Source: an uncultured Lachnospiraceae bacterium
GTDB taxonomy: Bacteria; Bacillota; Clostridia; Lachnospirales; Lachnospiraceae
DNA: 6,659 nt
Direction: 5' to 3'
Assembly: GCA_946409475.1 (NCBI GenBank)
Contig: CAMJWQ010000198.1
Span: 1-6,659, forward strand
Part shown: piece by piece, positions 1 to 5,009 of the stretch
Layout of the letters: every line of letters begins with the position of its first letter
Numbering within the stretch: position 1 is the first letter of the stretch
Translations under genes and position numbers: made by a program
Notes under the pieces: generated by a model
Database searches by the model: none
Seen by the model: only the letters and a program-made list of their open reading frames with translations
What the model was told of the DNA's origin: nothing

Positions 1-1
1 A

Positions 2-355
2 TTCTATACGATCATAAAAAAACAGGATGATTTGGAAAATAAATTAGAGCAATTAATTACCTTGTTAGATAAAGATTTAAATGAAACAAATGATAATGAT
101 TTGAAATCGGAAGAGATGGTAAAAAGACTGGAAGAACACGTACATATAGAGAATGTAAAATGCTTTAAGAATATGCAGGCTTCCATGAATCAAACCCTGA
201 CGGAAAAATGGGCGGAAATAAAGCCAAATAAAGAAGAAAGTATTGCTTCTTTAAAAAAATATGTAAAAGCAATACTTTTCTTCCTGCTGCTTCAGCTCCT
301 GCTTACTGTTGGGTTCTTTTTATATTACATAGGTATCATTCCGAATTTATTTTAG
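2..355 (+). CDS. Coiled-coil protein with C-terminal membrane anchor (5' partial)
   Basis: I do not recognise this gene. The frame is open to the left edge of the window, so the start probably lies outside; the first possible internal start is a TTG at 32 with only a weak AGGA four bases ahead. About 117 codons are visible. The first ~80 residues are highly charged (E, K, D, N) with leucines and isoleucines at heptad-like spacing, which suggests a coiled coil. The last ~28 residues are one long hydrophobic stretch (AILFFLLLQLLLTVGFFLYY), fitting a single membrane helix that leaves a very short tail outside. Such a layout fits a tail-anchored or membrane-attached protein with a cytoplasmic coiled coil. 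There is no catalytic motif. The stop codon TAG (353-355) overlaps the end of the S1 gene on the other strand. Function unknown. Confidence 0.7.
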   Translation, partial: FYTIIKKQDDLENKLEQLITLLDKDLNETNDNDLKSEEMVKRLEEHVHIENVKCFKNMQASMNQTLTEKWAEIKPNKEESIASLKKYVKAILFFLLLQLLLTVGFFLYYIGIIPNLF

Positions 356-1288
356 GTTTAAGTTTTTAAGCAAAGAACCTAAAGTGGTGGTGACAGCTTC
401 TGCTTTCGGCAGCTTATAATCGTTTTCTCTTATTGGCGCTGCTTCGGTACTCGCAGCCGCTTTTATGCTTAAGCTGATTTTACCGTCTTTTAAGCCGATT
501 ATTTTTACGGTAACCGTATCACCAATGGCCAGAACGGCTGAAGGAGATTTAATTCTTTTTTCGCTGATTTGAGAAATGTGTACAAGACCGGTCAGGCCAT
601 TGTCCAGCTTTACAAAGGCACCATATGGCTGCAGACTCTCCACAACCCCCTTTGTTATGAAGCCTATGCTTATAGCTTCTGTTTTCCTTCTTAATTCCGC
701 TTCCTTCTCTTCCAGAAGAAATTCTTTTGCAGATAGGACAAGCTTCTTCTGTTCCTCCTCAACGGTTATAATTTTAACAGTAATGGTTTTGAAAAGCCAC
801 TGATCCAGCTGCTCTTTATCTACGTAAGTAAGAGAAAGCTTAGAAGCCGGAATGAATCCGCGTATTCCCTCTACATAAGCGATAACGCCTCCGTTTACAA
901 TGCCTTGTATTTTAACGGTCAGCTTAGCTCCCTCCGCCATTAATTGTTTTAATTTATCCCAGGCAAGAAAAGAATCAGCTTCCTTTTTAGATAGTCTGAT
1001 ATTGCCCTCACCGTCATCGGTTTTAATTACGACGGCAGTAATGATATCTCCCTTTGATACAAAATCCTTTATCGTGATGTCCGGGTCATTGGAAAAATCT
1101 TCTGCCATGATGATTCCTTCCGCATAGGAATTAAGATCTAAGCTCACTTCCGTATCCGTAATCTTAATGACTGTGCCCTTTAAGACATCACCCTCTGAAA
1201 CTTTACGAAAAGATGAATCCAATTCCTTCTTGTATAAATCCATGGATTCCACATTGCTGTCATTTGAATTTGTATTTTCTTGGTTCAT
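347..1288 (-). CDS. rpsA: S1-domain RNA-binding protein, ribosomal protein S1 homologue (three S1 domains)
   Basis: Binds single-stranded RNA; in this family the role is helping mRNA binding at the ribosome or controlling RNA turnover. The 313-aa product has three S1 OB-fold domains: residues ~32-102 (EGDVLKGTVIKI to IRLSKKEA), ~118-190 (containing the RGFIPAS segment typical of the second domain of ribosomal S1) and ~208-278. Domain 3 is the most canonical, with YGAFVKLDNGLTGLVHIS. An acidic N-terminal tail and a ~35-residue C-terminal tail flank them. E. coli S1 has six domains; short forms with three or four are common in Firmicutes, where the protein is not always essential to translation. 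The ATG at 1286-1288 is preceded by AGAAGGGA, about 11 nt away, a slightly long spacing. The gene stands alone, convergent with the coiled-coil gene. Whether it is true ribosomal S1 or an accessory S1 protein cannot be settled here. Confidence 0.9.
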   Translation of the reverse strand: MNQENTNSNDSNVESMDLYKKELDSSFRKVSEGDVLKGTVIKITDTEVSLDLNSYAEGIIMAEDFSNDPDITIKDFVSKGDIITAVVIKTDDGEGNIRLSKKEADSFLAWDKLKQLMAEGAKLTVKIQGIVNGGVIAYVEGIRGFIPASKLSLTYVDKEQLDQWLFKTITVKIITVEEEQKKLVLSAKEFLLEEKEAELRRKTEAISIGFITKGVVESLQPYGAFVKLDNGLTGLVHISQISEKRIKSPSAVLAIGDTVTVKIIGLKDGKISLSIKAAASTEAAPIRENDYKLPKAEAVTTTLGSLLKNLNLK

Positions 1289-1369
1289 AACATGATAATC
1301 CCTTCTGTTTTTTTTATAGCTTATGGGTGTTACCTGTATTTCCGTGGAATATCCTTATTTCCGAAGCAT

Positions 1370-1399
1370 AAAATATCCTATGGACATTAAATATTTCAA
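1370..1399 (-). promoter_or_regulatory. Candidate promoter of the S1 gene
   Basis: On the minus strand, TTGAAA (1394-1399) and TATTTT (1370-1375) are separated by 18 nt, giving a leader of about 75 nt before the S1 start. Other -10-like hexamers (TATAAT, TATACT) lie further upstream on the same strand but lack a fair -35 at proper distance, so the real start could be one of those. Confidence 0.35.
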
Positions 1400-1515
1400 T
1401 AAGGCAAAAATTCCATTATAACCTTATACCCTCCACTACTATAATGTCTTAGTATATCATATTTTTATTCATATGGGAAAATAATAGAAATAATTCTTGT
1501 TTTTAATATTATCTC

Positions 1516-1543
1516 TTGAGAAAAAGGGATAATGTGGTATAAT
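1516..1543 (+). promoter_or_regulatory. SigA-type extended -10 promoter of superoxide reductase
   Basis: TTGAGA (1516-1521), a 16-nt spacer and a perfect TATAAT (1538-1543) preceded by TGG, which makes an extended -10 (TGnTATAAT). Transcription should start near 1550, leaving a leader of about 130 nt. This is one of the best promoters in the window, in keeping with an abundant oxygen-defence protein. Confidence 0.75.
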
Positions 1544-1548
1544 GGAGT

Positions 1549-1646
1549 AGATAAATCGCACGATATTTATCTTACATAAAGCAATAAATGGGAAATCTGC
1601 TATTAATGACGGCCGGGAGGACCGAAGCCTGATTACAAAAAAGCAG
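1549..1646 (+). promoter_or_regulatory. Structured 5' leader of superoxide reductase mRNA (unassigned)
   Basis: Two foldable elements follow the predicted transcription start. The first is a hairpin at the extreme 5' end: AGATAAAT (1549-1556) pairs with ATTTATCT (1565-1572). The second is a stem CTGCT (1597-1601) with AGCAG (1642-1646) that encloses a GC-rich hairpin: GGC-CGG (1611-1616) pairs with CCG (1622-1624) and GCC (1627-1629), with an AA bulge and a GAGGA loop. The GC content here is clearly higher than the surroundings. I could not match it to a riboswitch class I know, and there is no terminator before the gene, so any control would act on translation or mRNA stability. It may also be no more than a stabilising leader. 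Confidence 0.4.
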
Positions 1647-1665
1647 TGGAAGGATGTTTTTGAAG

Positions 1666-1675
1666 AAAGGAGAGG
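1666..1675 (+). promoter_or_regulatory. Ribosome binding site fixing the superoxide reductase start
   Basis: AAAGGAGAGG lies 5 nt before the ATG at 1681. An in-frame ATG at 1654 would add nine residues, but its only purine stretch (GGAAGG) abuts the ATG, so 1681 is preferred. The resulting N-terminus (MCKEQKFYICKHCG) also matches the length usual in the family. Confidence 0.8.
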
Positions 1676-1680
1676 TTGTT

Positions 1681-2067
1681 ATGTGTAAAGAACAAAAATT
1701 TTATATTTGTAAACATTGTGGAAATTTAATTGGTATGATTGAACCCTCAGGAGTTCCTATTGTCTGTTGCGGTGAAAAAATGTCGGAATTGGTTGCCAAT
1801 ACGACGGATGCGGCTGTTGAAAAGCACGTTCCTGTAGTAACTGTCAATGGGAATCTGGTAACGGTTACTATCGGAAGTGTTGCACATCCAATGACTCCGG
1901 AACACCATATCTCATGGGTATATTTAGGAACTGATAAGGGCGGGCAAAGAAAATGCCTGGAGGTCGACTCCGAACCAACGGTCACTTTTGCACTTACGGA
2001 GGACGAAACAGCATTAGAGGCATATGAGTATTGCAATCTGCACGGATTGTGGAAAAAAGAAATATAG
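1681..2067 (+). CDS. dfx: Desulfoferrodoxin (two-iron superoxide reductase)
   Basis: Reduces superoxide to hydrogen peroxide in the cytoplasm without making oxygen, a typical anaerobe defence; electrons usually come from rubredoxin or a similar carrier. The product is 128 aa, the normal length. The N-terminal desulforedoxin domain has the four cysteines of centre I: C10-x2-C13 and the pair C29-C30. The C-terminal domain carries the catalytic centre II ligands at the positions known for the family: E47-K48-H49, H69 (VAHPM), H75 (in EHHISW), C118 and H121 (CNLHGLW). E47 and K48 match the conserved pair near the open iron site. All metal ligands are present, so the enzyme should be active. It has its own strong promoter and is closed by an intrinsic terminator, so it is monocistronic. 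No rubredoxin gene is in the window; the neighbouring thioredoxin or flavin reductase could serve redox roles nearby, but that is inference. Confidence 0.96.
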   Translation: MCKEQKFYICKHCGNLIGMIEPSGVPIVCCGEKMSELVANTTDAAVEKHVPVVTVNGNLVTVTIGSVAHPMTPEHHISWVYLGTDKGGQRKCLEVDSEPTVTFALTEDETALEAYEYCNLHGLWKKEI

Positions 2068-2072
2068 GAAAT

Positions 2073-2107
2073 AAAAACCGTTGTTTTATACAACGGTTTT
2101 TGTAACC
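2073..2107 (+). terminator. Intrinsic terminator after superoxide reductase
   Basis: A perfect 11-bp inverted repeat, AAAAACCGTTG (2073-2083) and CAACGGTTTTT (2091-2101), with a 7-nt loop. The right arm ends in a T-run, and the left arm starts with an A-run, so it could act in both directions. It begins only 5 nt after the stop codon. Confidence 0.9.
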
Positions 2108-2135
2108 TGCTCACAGATAATTATGAAAAAATGGG

Positions 2136-2141
2136 TATAAT
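2136..2141 (+). promoter_or_regulatory. -10 element of the thioredoxin promoter
   Basis: A perfect TATAAT lies about 60 nt before the thioredoxin start and just after the preceding terminator. No good -35 is found 16-18 nt upstream (the region reads ACAGAT), so the promoter may need an activator or be weak. Confidence 0.5.
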
Positions 2142-2203
2142 AAAATCATAGATATGAAAAGAATGGAATATTAATAATGTAATTAAGAAAGGGAGAGATT
2201 ATA

Positions 2204-2515
2204 ATGACAGCATTAAAAATAACAAAAGAAAATTTTCAAAAGGAAGTAATGGAATCAGATAAGCCGGTATTAATTGATTTTTGGGCATCCTGGTGCGGAC
2301 CGTGTAAAATGCTTTCTCCTGTTGTGGACGAAATTGCAGGAGAAGTCACCAATACAAAGGTATGTAAGATTAATGTTGATGAGGAATCGGAGCTGGCAGG
2401 GTCCTTTAAAGTGATGAGCATACCTACCCTGGTTCTTGTCAAGAATGGAAAGGTAGTGAATACCTCCGTAGGAGTTAAGCCGAAGTCGGCTATCTTAAAC
2501 ATGTTAAATGCATAG
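2204..2515 (+). CDS. trxA: Thioredoxin
   Basis: Small cytoplasmic disulfide reductase: it reduces disulfides in target proteins and is itself recharged by thioredoxin reductase. The 103-aa length is standard for classical thioredoxin. The active site WCGPCK is at residues 30-35 (C31 and C34), inside the usual context DFWASWCGPCKM. The cis-proline facing the active site is P74 (SIPTLVL), and the buried aspartate D25 is present. One further cysteine, C54, lies outside the active site. The start ATG follows AGAAAGGGAGAG at good spacing. No thioredoxin reductase gene is seen in the window. The gene sits between superoxide reductase and a convergent Crp/Fnr-type regulator, in a block that looks devoted to redox balance. 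Confidence 0.96.
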   Translation: MTALKITKENFQKEVMESDKPVLIDFWASWCGPCKMLSPVVDEIAGEVTNTKVCKINVDEESELAGSFKVMSIPTLVLVKNGKVVNTSVGVKPKSAILNMLNA

Positions 2516-2564
2516 GCATAAAACAGAATGGAAAGGATTTTTGCAAACTGCTTATGTGCAAACA

Positions 2565-2597
2565 AATTTAGCAGCGGAAAAAACCCGCTGCTAAATT
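2565..2597. terminator. Shared hairpin between convergent thioredoxin and Crp-family genes
   Basis: A perfect 13-bp stem, AATTTAGCAGCGG (2565-2577) with CCGCTGCTAAATT (2585-2597), and a 7-nt A-rich loop. It overlaps the TAG stop (2591-2593) of the minus-strand regulator gene, so that gene ends inside the hairpin. U-runs after the stem are short on both strands, making it a moderate bidirectional terminator. Just upstream, TTTGCA and TGCAAA (2540-2562) form a second weak inverted pair. Confidence 0.75.
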
Positions 2598-3265
2598 AAT
2601 GCCATTAGCTTTTTCTTATCCACAATGGTAATGCCCCCTCTGGAAAGAGTAACGATTCCTTCATTTGAGAAATATTTAAGCATTCTGGATACCACTTCTC
2701 TTGCACTTCCCATATATTTTGCTATCTGCTCATGGGTCATATTAATGATATTTGATTTGGTCTTCGTCATTTCGTCCTGTAAAAAAACAGCTAATCTTTT
2801 GTCAAAGCTCATAAACAGTATTTGCTGGAAGGCCCACATGACATCTGAAAATCTTTCCGCAGCAATTTTATAAGAAAAGTTTTCAACCAAAATATTCTGC
2901 TTTGACAGCTTTGCAAAATAAGAGGAATTAATCAATATTACTTCACAATCTGTTTCCGCACTGATATTGACATCAAAAACAATTTCACTTAACAGGCAGG
3001 AAGCCGATAAAATACAGACGTCTCTGCTTTCCAAACGGTATAAAGTGATTTCTTTTCCTTCATCAGACAGCATATAGGTACGTAAAGTTCCGCTTTTTAT
3101 AATATGAACACCTACACAGTCCTGGCTGCCGCTATGAAGAATTGTGCCCTGTTTATATTGAACTATGGAAGAATGCAGGATAAGGGAATCCTTTTCCCCG
3201 GTATTTAATTGTTTCCAAAAGGGGAGACTTTTTTTTAATATATCCACATCATTTTGTTCTAACAT
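2591..3265 (-). CDS. Crp/Fnr-family transcription regulator
   Basis: DNA-binding regulator of 224 aa, the usual length. Residues ~15-125 form the cyclic-nucleotide-binding-type beta-roll (KQGTILHSGSQDCVGVHIIKSGTLRTYM, then the ISAETDCEVILI strand). A dimerisation helix follows (~130-160). The C-terminal ~60 residues are a Crp-type winged helix with MTHEQIAKYMGSAREVVSRML; SAREVVSR is the recognition helix. The effector is unclear: there is no N-terminal cysteine cluster as in Fe-S FNR, and the arginine-serine pair that CRP uses for cAMP is not evident. Four cysteines lie in the sensor domain (C50, C84, C90, C107), so thiol-based sensing is possible but unproven. Start ATG at 3263-3265 follows CGGAGGT, 8 nt away. 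It diverges from the flavin reductase and converges on thioredoxin, which makes these redox genes its natural candidate targets. Confidence 0.93.
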   Translation of the reverse strand: MLEQNDVDILKKSLPFWKQLNTGEKDSLILHSSIVQYKQGTILHSGSQDCVGVHIIKSGTLRTYMLSDEGKEITLYRLESRDVCILSASCLLSEIVFDVNISAETDCEVILINSSYFAKLSKQNILVENFSYKIAAERFSDVMWAFQQILFMSFDKRLAVFLQDEMTKTKSNIINMTHEQIAKYMGSAREVVSRMLKYFSNEGIVTLSRGGITIVDKKKLMALI

Positions 3266-3284
3266 AATAGGATACCTCCGTCAT

Positions 3285-3300
3285 TGTTATAATAGTATCA
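3285..3300. promoter_or_regulatory. Candidate Crp-type operator in the divergent promoter region
   Basis: TGTTA-N6-TATCA, a 16-bp imperfect dyad (TGnTA-N6-TAnCA) with exactly the half-site spacing of the CRP consensus TGTGA-N6-TCACA. It lies 20 nt upstream of the regulator start and covers a TATAAT (3288-3293, extended by TGT) on the plus strand and TATTAT on the minus strand. Occupancy would block both, which suggests autoregulation plus control of an upstream flavin reductase transcript. Confidence 0.4.
3288..3293 (+). promoter_or_regulatory. Distal extended -10 element facing the flavin reductase
   Basis: TGTTATAAT, a perfect -10 with the TGn extension, and no clear -35. It would give a ~150-nt leader upstream of the flavin reductase. 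On the minus strand the same bases offer a TATTAT for the regulator gene, so the two promoters may share this spot. Confidence 0.35.
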
Positions 3301-3326
3301 TACATGGAAATGAAAAAAATAACAAG

Positions 3327-3378
3327 AAGGCTGCCTGCTTCATTGATAATGCCGACAAGGGAAGGATGCAGGCCTTTT
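3327..3378 (+). promoter_or_regulatory. GC-rich hairpin followed by T-run in the distal flavin reductase leader
   Basis: AAGGC (3327-3331) and CTGC (3335-3338) pair with GCAG (3368-3371) and GCCTT (3372-3376), with a 3-nt bulge and a 29-nt loop, followed by TTTT (3375-3378). It lies between the distal -10 element and the proximal promoter. The long loop makes it a poor terminator; it might reduce readthrough from the distal promoter. Confidence 0.25.
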
Positions 3379-3392
3379 ATAGTTATTTATGC

Positions 3393-3421
3393 TTGCCATT
3401 TTTATATTATGCACATAAAAT
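3393..3421 (+). promoter_or_regulatory. Proximal promoter of the flavin reductase
   Basis: TTGCCA (3393-3398), 17-nt spacer, TAAAAT (3416-3421). The predicted start near 3428 leaves a leader of only ~20 nt, which just includes the AAAGGA ribosome site (3432-3437). Confidence 0.6.
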
Positions 3422-3447
3422 GGTTTATAAGAAAGGATGTTGAGGTT

Positions 3448-4035
3448 ATGGCAAAACAATTTTGGAAACCGGGTAATCTGCTATACCCGGTACCGGCAGT
3501 AATGGTAAGCTGCGGCAGGGAAAATGAAACACCAAATATCATAACAATTGCCTGGACGGCCAGTATCTGTACTTCACCGCCCATGGTTTCTATTTCAATC
3601 AAACCCCAAAGATATTCCTATCGGATAATTAAAGACACGAAAGAATTTGTAATTAATCTCACAACCAGGGATTTGGCCTATGCGGCAGATTTTTGCGGAG
3701 TGAAGTCAGGCAAAGAGGTGGATAAATTTAAACAGCTGAAACTGACCCCCGTAAAATCGAATCGGATCAAGGCACCCGCTATACTGGAGAGTCCCGTTAA
3801 TATAGAATGCAAAGTAATAGATATCAAATCTCTGGGAAGCCATGATATATTTATGGCGGAGGTAGTGGGTATCCATGTAGATGAAAAATATATGGATAAG
3901 CAGGGTAAGTTTCATTTAAATGATACGGGGCTAGTTGCCTATTCTCATGGAGAATACTATGAGCTTGGGAGGAAGCTTGGGAAATTTGGGTACTCCGTCC
4001 AAAAGAGAGCGAAAAAGGGGAGAAATAATAAGTAA
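3448..4035 (+). CDS. Flavin reductase family protein (flavoredoxin-like)
   Basis: FMN-binding split-barrel protein of 195 aa, the normal length for the family that includes flavoredoxin and NADH:flavin oxidoreductase partners; members reduce or carry flavin electrons in the cytoplasm. The FMN-binding core is the segment NIITIAWTASICTSPPMVSISI (residues ~30-51), followed by the RYSYRIIKDTKEFVINLT stretch that packs on the flavin phosphate. The mid part (DKFKQLKLTP...APAILESPVNIECKV) and the late strand HDIFMAEVVGIHVDE are also typical. The tail is basic (KRAKKGRNNK). An in-frame ATG at 3304 would add 48 residues with no family match and no ribosome site, so the ATG at 3448, after AAAGGA and GAGG, is chosen. 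It diverges from the Crp-family gene. Physiological substrate and electron donor cannot be read from sequence. Confidence 0.92.
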   Translation: MAKQFWKPGNLLYPVPAVMVSCGRENETPNIITIAWTASICTSPPMVSISIKPQRYSYRIIKDTKEFVINLTTRDLAYAADFCGVKSGKEVDKFKQLKLTPVKSNRIKAPAILESPVNIECKVIDIKSLGSHDIFMAEVVGIHVDEKYMDKQGKFHLNDTGLVAYSHGEYYELGRKLGKFGYSVQKRAKKGRNNK

Positions 4036-4039
4036 AAAC

Positions 4040-4094
4040 CGGTGTCTGAAATTTCCAGACAATGCCACCGCATTGCCGTCGGAATTTTGTCTGG
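4040..4094 (+). repeat. Overlapping inverted repeats with mutually exclusive pairings
   Basis: CCAGACAA (4055-4062) pairs perfectly with TTGTCTGG (4087-4094). The same CAGAC (4056-4060) can instead pair with GTCTG (4044-4048), supported by CGGTG (4040-4044) with CACCG (4066-4070). A third stem, CAATGC (4060-4065) with GCATTG (4070-4075), has a 4-nt loop. It starts 5 nt after the flavin reductase stop. No T-run follows, so it is not a standard terminator; it could be a 3'-end stabiliser or a switch. Confidence 0.5.
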
Positions 4095-4217
4095 TACTAG
4101 CACGAATCATGTGGCGTATTACCATATTTACCAGGAAGACAGTACACTGGTTGCGCAGCGGAACCGGGCTTGCATTGCTGAATCATAATGCAGATGTGAA
4201 TATTTATACAAAATATC

Positions 4218-4246
4218 TTGACGAATATTTACAAAGACCTTATCAT
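4218..4246 (+). promoter_or_regulatory. SigA-type promoter upstream of the XRE regulator
   Basis: TTGACG (4218-4223), exactly 17 nt, TATCAT (4241-4246). Predicted start near 4253. It is the best -35 match in the window. Transcription from it meets a strong terminator about 50 nt downstream and reaches the XRE gene only by readthrough. Confidence 0.6.
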
Positions 4247-4266
4247 AATACAAAAGGCTGCTTTTA

Positions 4267-4302
4267 ATGAAGTCCGGCCAATATATGGATACAAAGACGT
4301 AG
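4267..4302 (+). CDS. Possible 11-codon leader peptide
   Basis: A short frame MKSGQYMDTKT with ATG 10 nt after AAAGG (4252-4256), ending in TAG at 4300-4302, which touches the base of the terminator stem. Its placement is like that of a leader peptide in an attenuator. However, there is no run of one regulatory amino acid, and the ribosome site would sit at the very 5' end of the transcript. Speculative. Confidence 0.15.
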   Translation: MKSGQYMDTKT

Positions 4303-4339
4303 CATCAAAATCACTTAATGATTTGGTGCTTTTTTATTT
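4301..4339 (+). terminator. Intrinsic terminator or attenuator ahead of the XRE regulator
   Basis: AGCATCAAAATCA (4301-4313) pairs with TGATTTGGTGCT (4319-4330), with one G-U pair and one bulged A, a 5-nt loop, and six Ts (4330-4335) followed by ATTT. It would end transcripts from the flavin reductase and from the promoter at 4218, the latter giving an RNA of about 85 nt. Orientation is plus only; the other strand has no U-run. Confidence 0.8.
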
Positions 4340-4415
4340 CCTGGAAAATTATGTAATTCATCAAAATGCCCTCCTATTTTCAGTTGCTTGTCGTATAGGG
4401 AAAGGAAGTGTACTT

Positions 4416-4985
4416 GTGAGTGCCATTGATAAGAACATAGCTGTTAATTTAAAAAGATTTCGTAAGATTAGAAAGTTAAGCCTCGATATGGTAGCTGAGA
4501 AAACCGGTGTCAGTAAGAGTATGCTGGGGCAGATTGAACGCGGAGAATCAAATCCGACGGTGGGTACTGTAAGCAAAATAACAGAAGGATTAAAAATTCC
4601 GTTGACGGAATTAATAGATGAACCTTTTGAAGCCGTGAAGATTATAGAGAACAGGAATATTCCATCCTATATGGAATTAGAAAACAACTACAAAATAAAA
4701 ATCATGTTTCCTTATGATAATGAAAGAAGGTTTGAGATTTATACGGTAGAAATACAAAAGAACGGTAACTATGAAAACAAAAACGGTGGCTTACATGCCT
4801 TTGAATATGTTACGGTAATGAGCGGAGAACTGACTTTACAAATGGATGAAAGAGAATATGTCATAAAGGAAAATGATGCGGTCAGAATTTTCTCCGGAGA
4901 AAGCTGTATCTATCATAACAAAGGAGACAGCATCTTAATACTTAATATTGTTTTTTCCATGCTTCCCATGGATTATAAAAGTTAA
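4416..4985 (+). CDS. XRE-family regulator with C-terminal cupin domain
   Basis: Cytoplasmic DNA-binding regulator of 189 aa. Residues ~10-66 are a classic HTH_3 domain (NLKRFRKIRKLSLDMVAEKTGVSKSMLGQIERGESNPTVGTVSKI), with SKSMLGQIERG as the recognition helix region. Residues ~115-185 form a cupin beta-barrel (GGLHAFEYVTVMSGELTLQ, then the ENDAVRIFSGESCIYHN turn), as in XRE-cupin proteins that sense small ligands; the metal-binding histidine set is incomplete, so ligand binding may be metal-free. The start is a GTG at 4416, 7 nt after AAAGGAAG; upstream in-frame codons run back through the terminator and are not credible coding sequence. It is followed 133 nt later, same strand, by a shikimate-kinase-like gene with a palindrome in its promoter, the likeliest target. 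Confidence 0.92.
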   Translation: MSAIDKNIAVNLKRFRKIRKLSLDMVAEKTGVSKSMLGQIERGESNPTVGTVSKITEGLKIPLTELIDEPFEAVKIIENRNIPSYMELENNYKIKIMFPYDNERRFEIYTVEIQKNGNYENKNGGLHAFEYVTVMSGELTLQMDEREYVIKENDAVRIFSGESCIYHNKGDSILILNIVFSMLPMDYKS

Positions 4986-5009
4986 AAGTAAAAAATATGA
5001 ATGTCTCCT

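Larger units (their letters stand above)
1289..1680. other. Gene-free stretch between divergent S1 and superoxide reductase genes
   Basis: About 390 nt without a convincing reading frame. The left part is very AT-rich and would hold the S1 promoter (minus strand). It includes two copies of the minus-strand octamer AGGATATT, one read through 1349-1356 and one through 1372-1379. The right part holds the superoxide reductase promoter and its leader. Only short chance frames are present, with no ribosome site. Confidence 0.6.
4036..4415. other. Gene-free stretch with structured repeats, a promoter and a terminator
   Basis: 380 nt between flavin reductase and the XRE regulator. One plus-strand frame is open over most of 4036-4267, but it begins inside the flavin reductase in another frame, has no ribosome site, and its product resembles nothing I know. 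What is supported: nested inverted repeats at 4040-4094, a promoter at 4218-4246 and an intrinsic terminator at 4301-4335. No good promoter is visible between the terminator and the XRE gene. Confidence 0.6.

Noticed and set aside
1654..1680. Upstream ATG adding nine residues to superoxide reductase
   Set aside because: Its purine stretch abuts the ATG, while AAAGGAGAGG is well placed for the ATG at 1681, which also gives the family-typical N-terminus.
1549..1680. Known riboswitch (c-di-GMP, TPP, cobalamin, fluoride, SAM) in the superoxide reductase leader
   Set aside because: Conserved core motifs of these classes, as I know them, are not present, and no terminator or clear sequester stem is seen.
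1701..2114. 137-codon minus-strand open frame opposite superoxide reductase
   Set aside because: Lies antisense to a gene with all metal ligands conserved, and its product has no family features; a shadow frame.
2236..2565. 109-codon minus-strand open frame opposite thioredoxin
   Set aside because: Mirror of the thioredoxin codons with no recognisable domain; also crosses the shared hairpin region.
3304..3447. 48-residue N-terminal extension of the flavin reductase
   Set aside because: No ribosome site at 3304, no resemblance to the family, and a good promoter and ribosome site lie inside the extension.
3935..4267. 110-codon open frame overlapping the flavin reductase end
   Set aside because: Starts inside another gene in a different frame, lacks a ribosome site and a recognisable product; open length is plausible by chance.
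4218..4415. 66-residue N-terminal extension of the XRE regulator from a TTG
   Set aside because: It runs through a promoter and an intrinsic terminator; the HTH domain begins soon after the GTG at 4416, which has a proper ribosome site.
4036..4415. T-box leader or mobile-element remnant in the gap
   Set aside because: No T-box core sequence, no transposase fragment, no terminal repeats or target duplications could be found.
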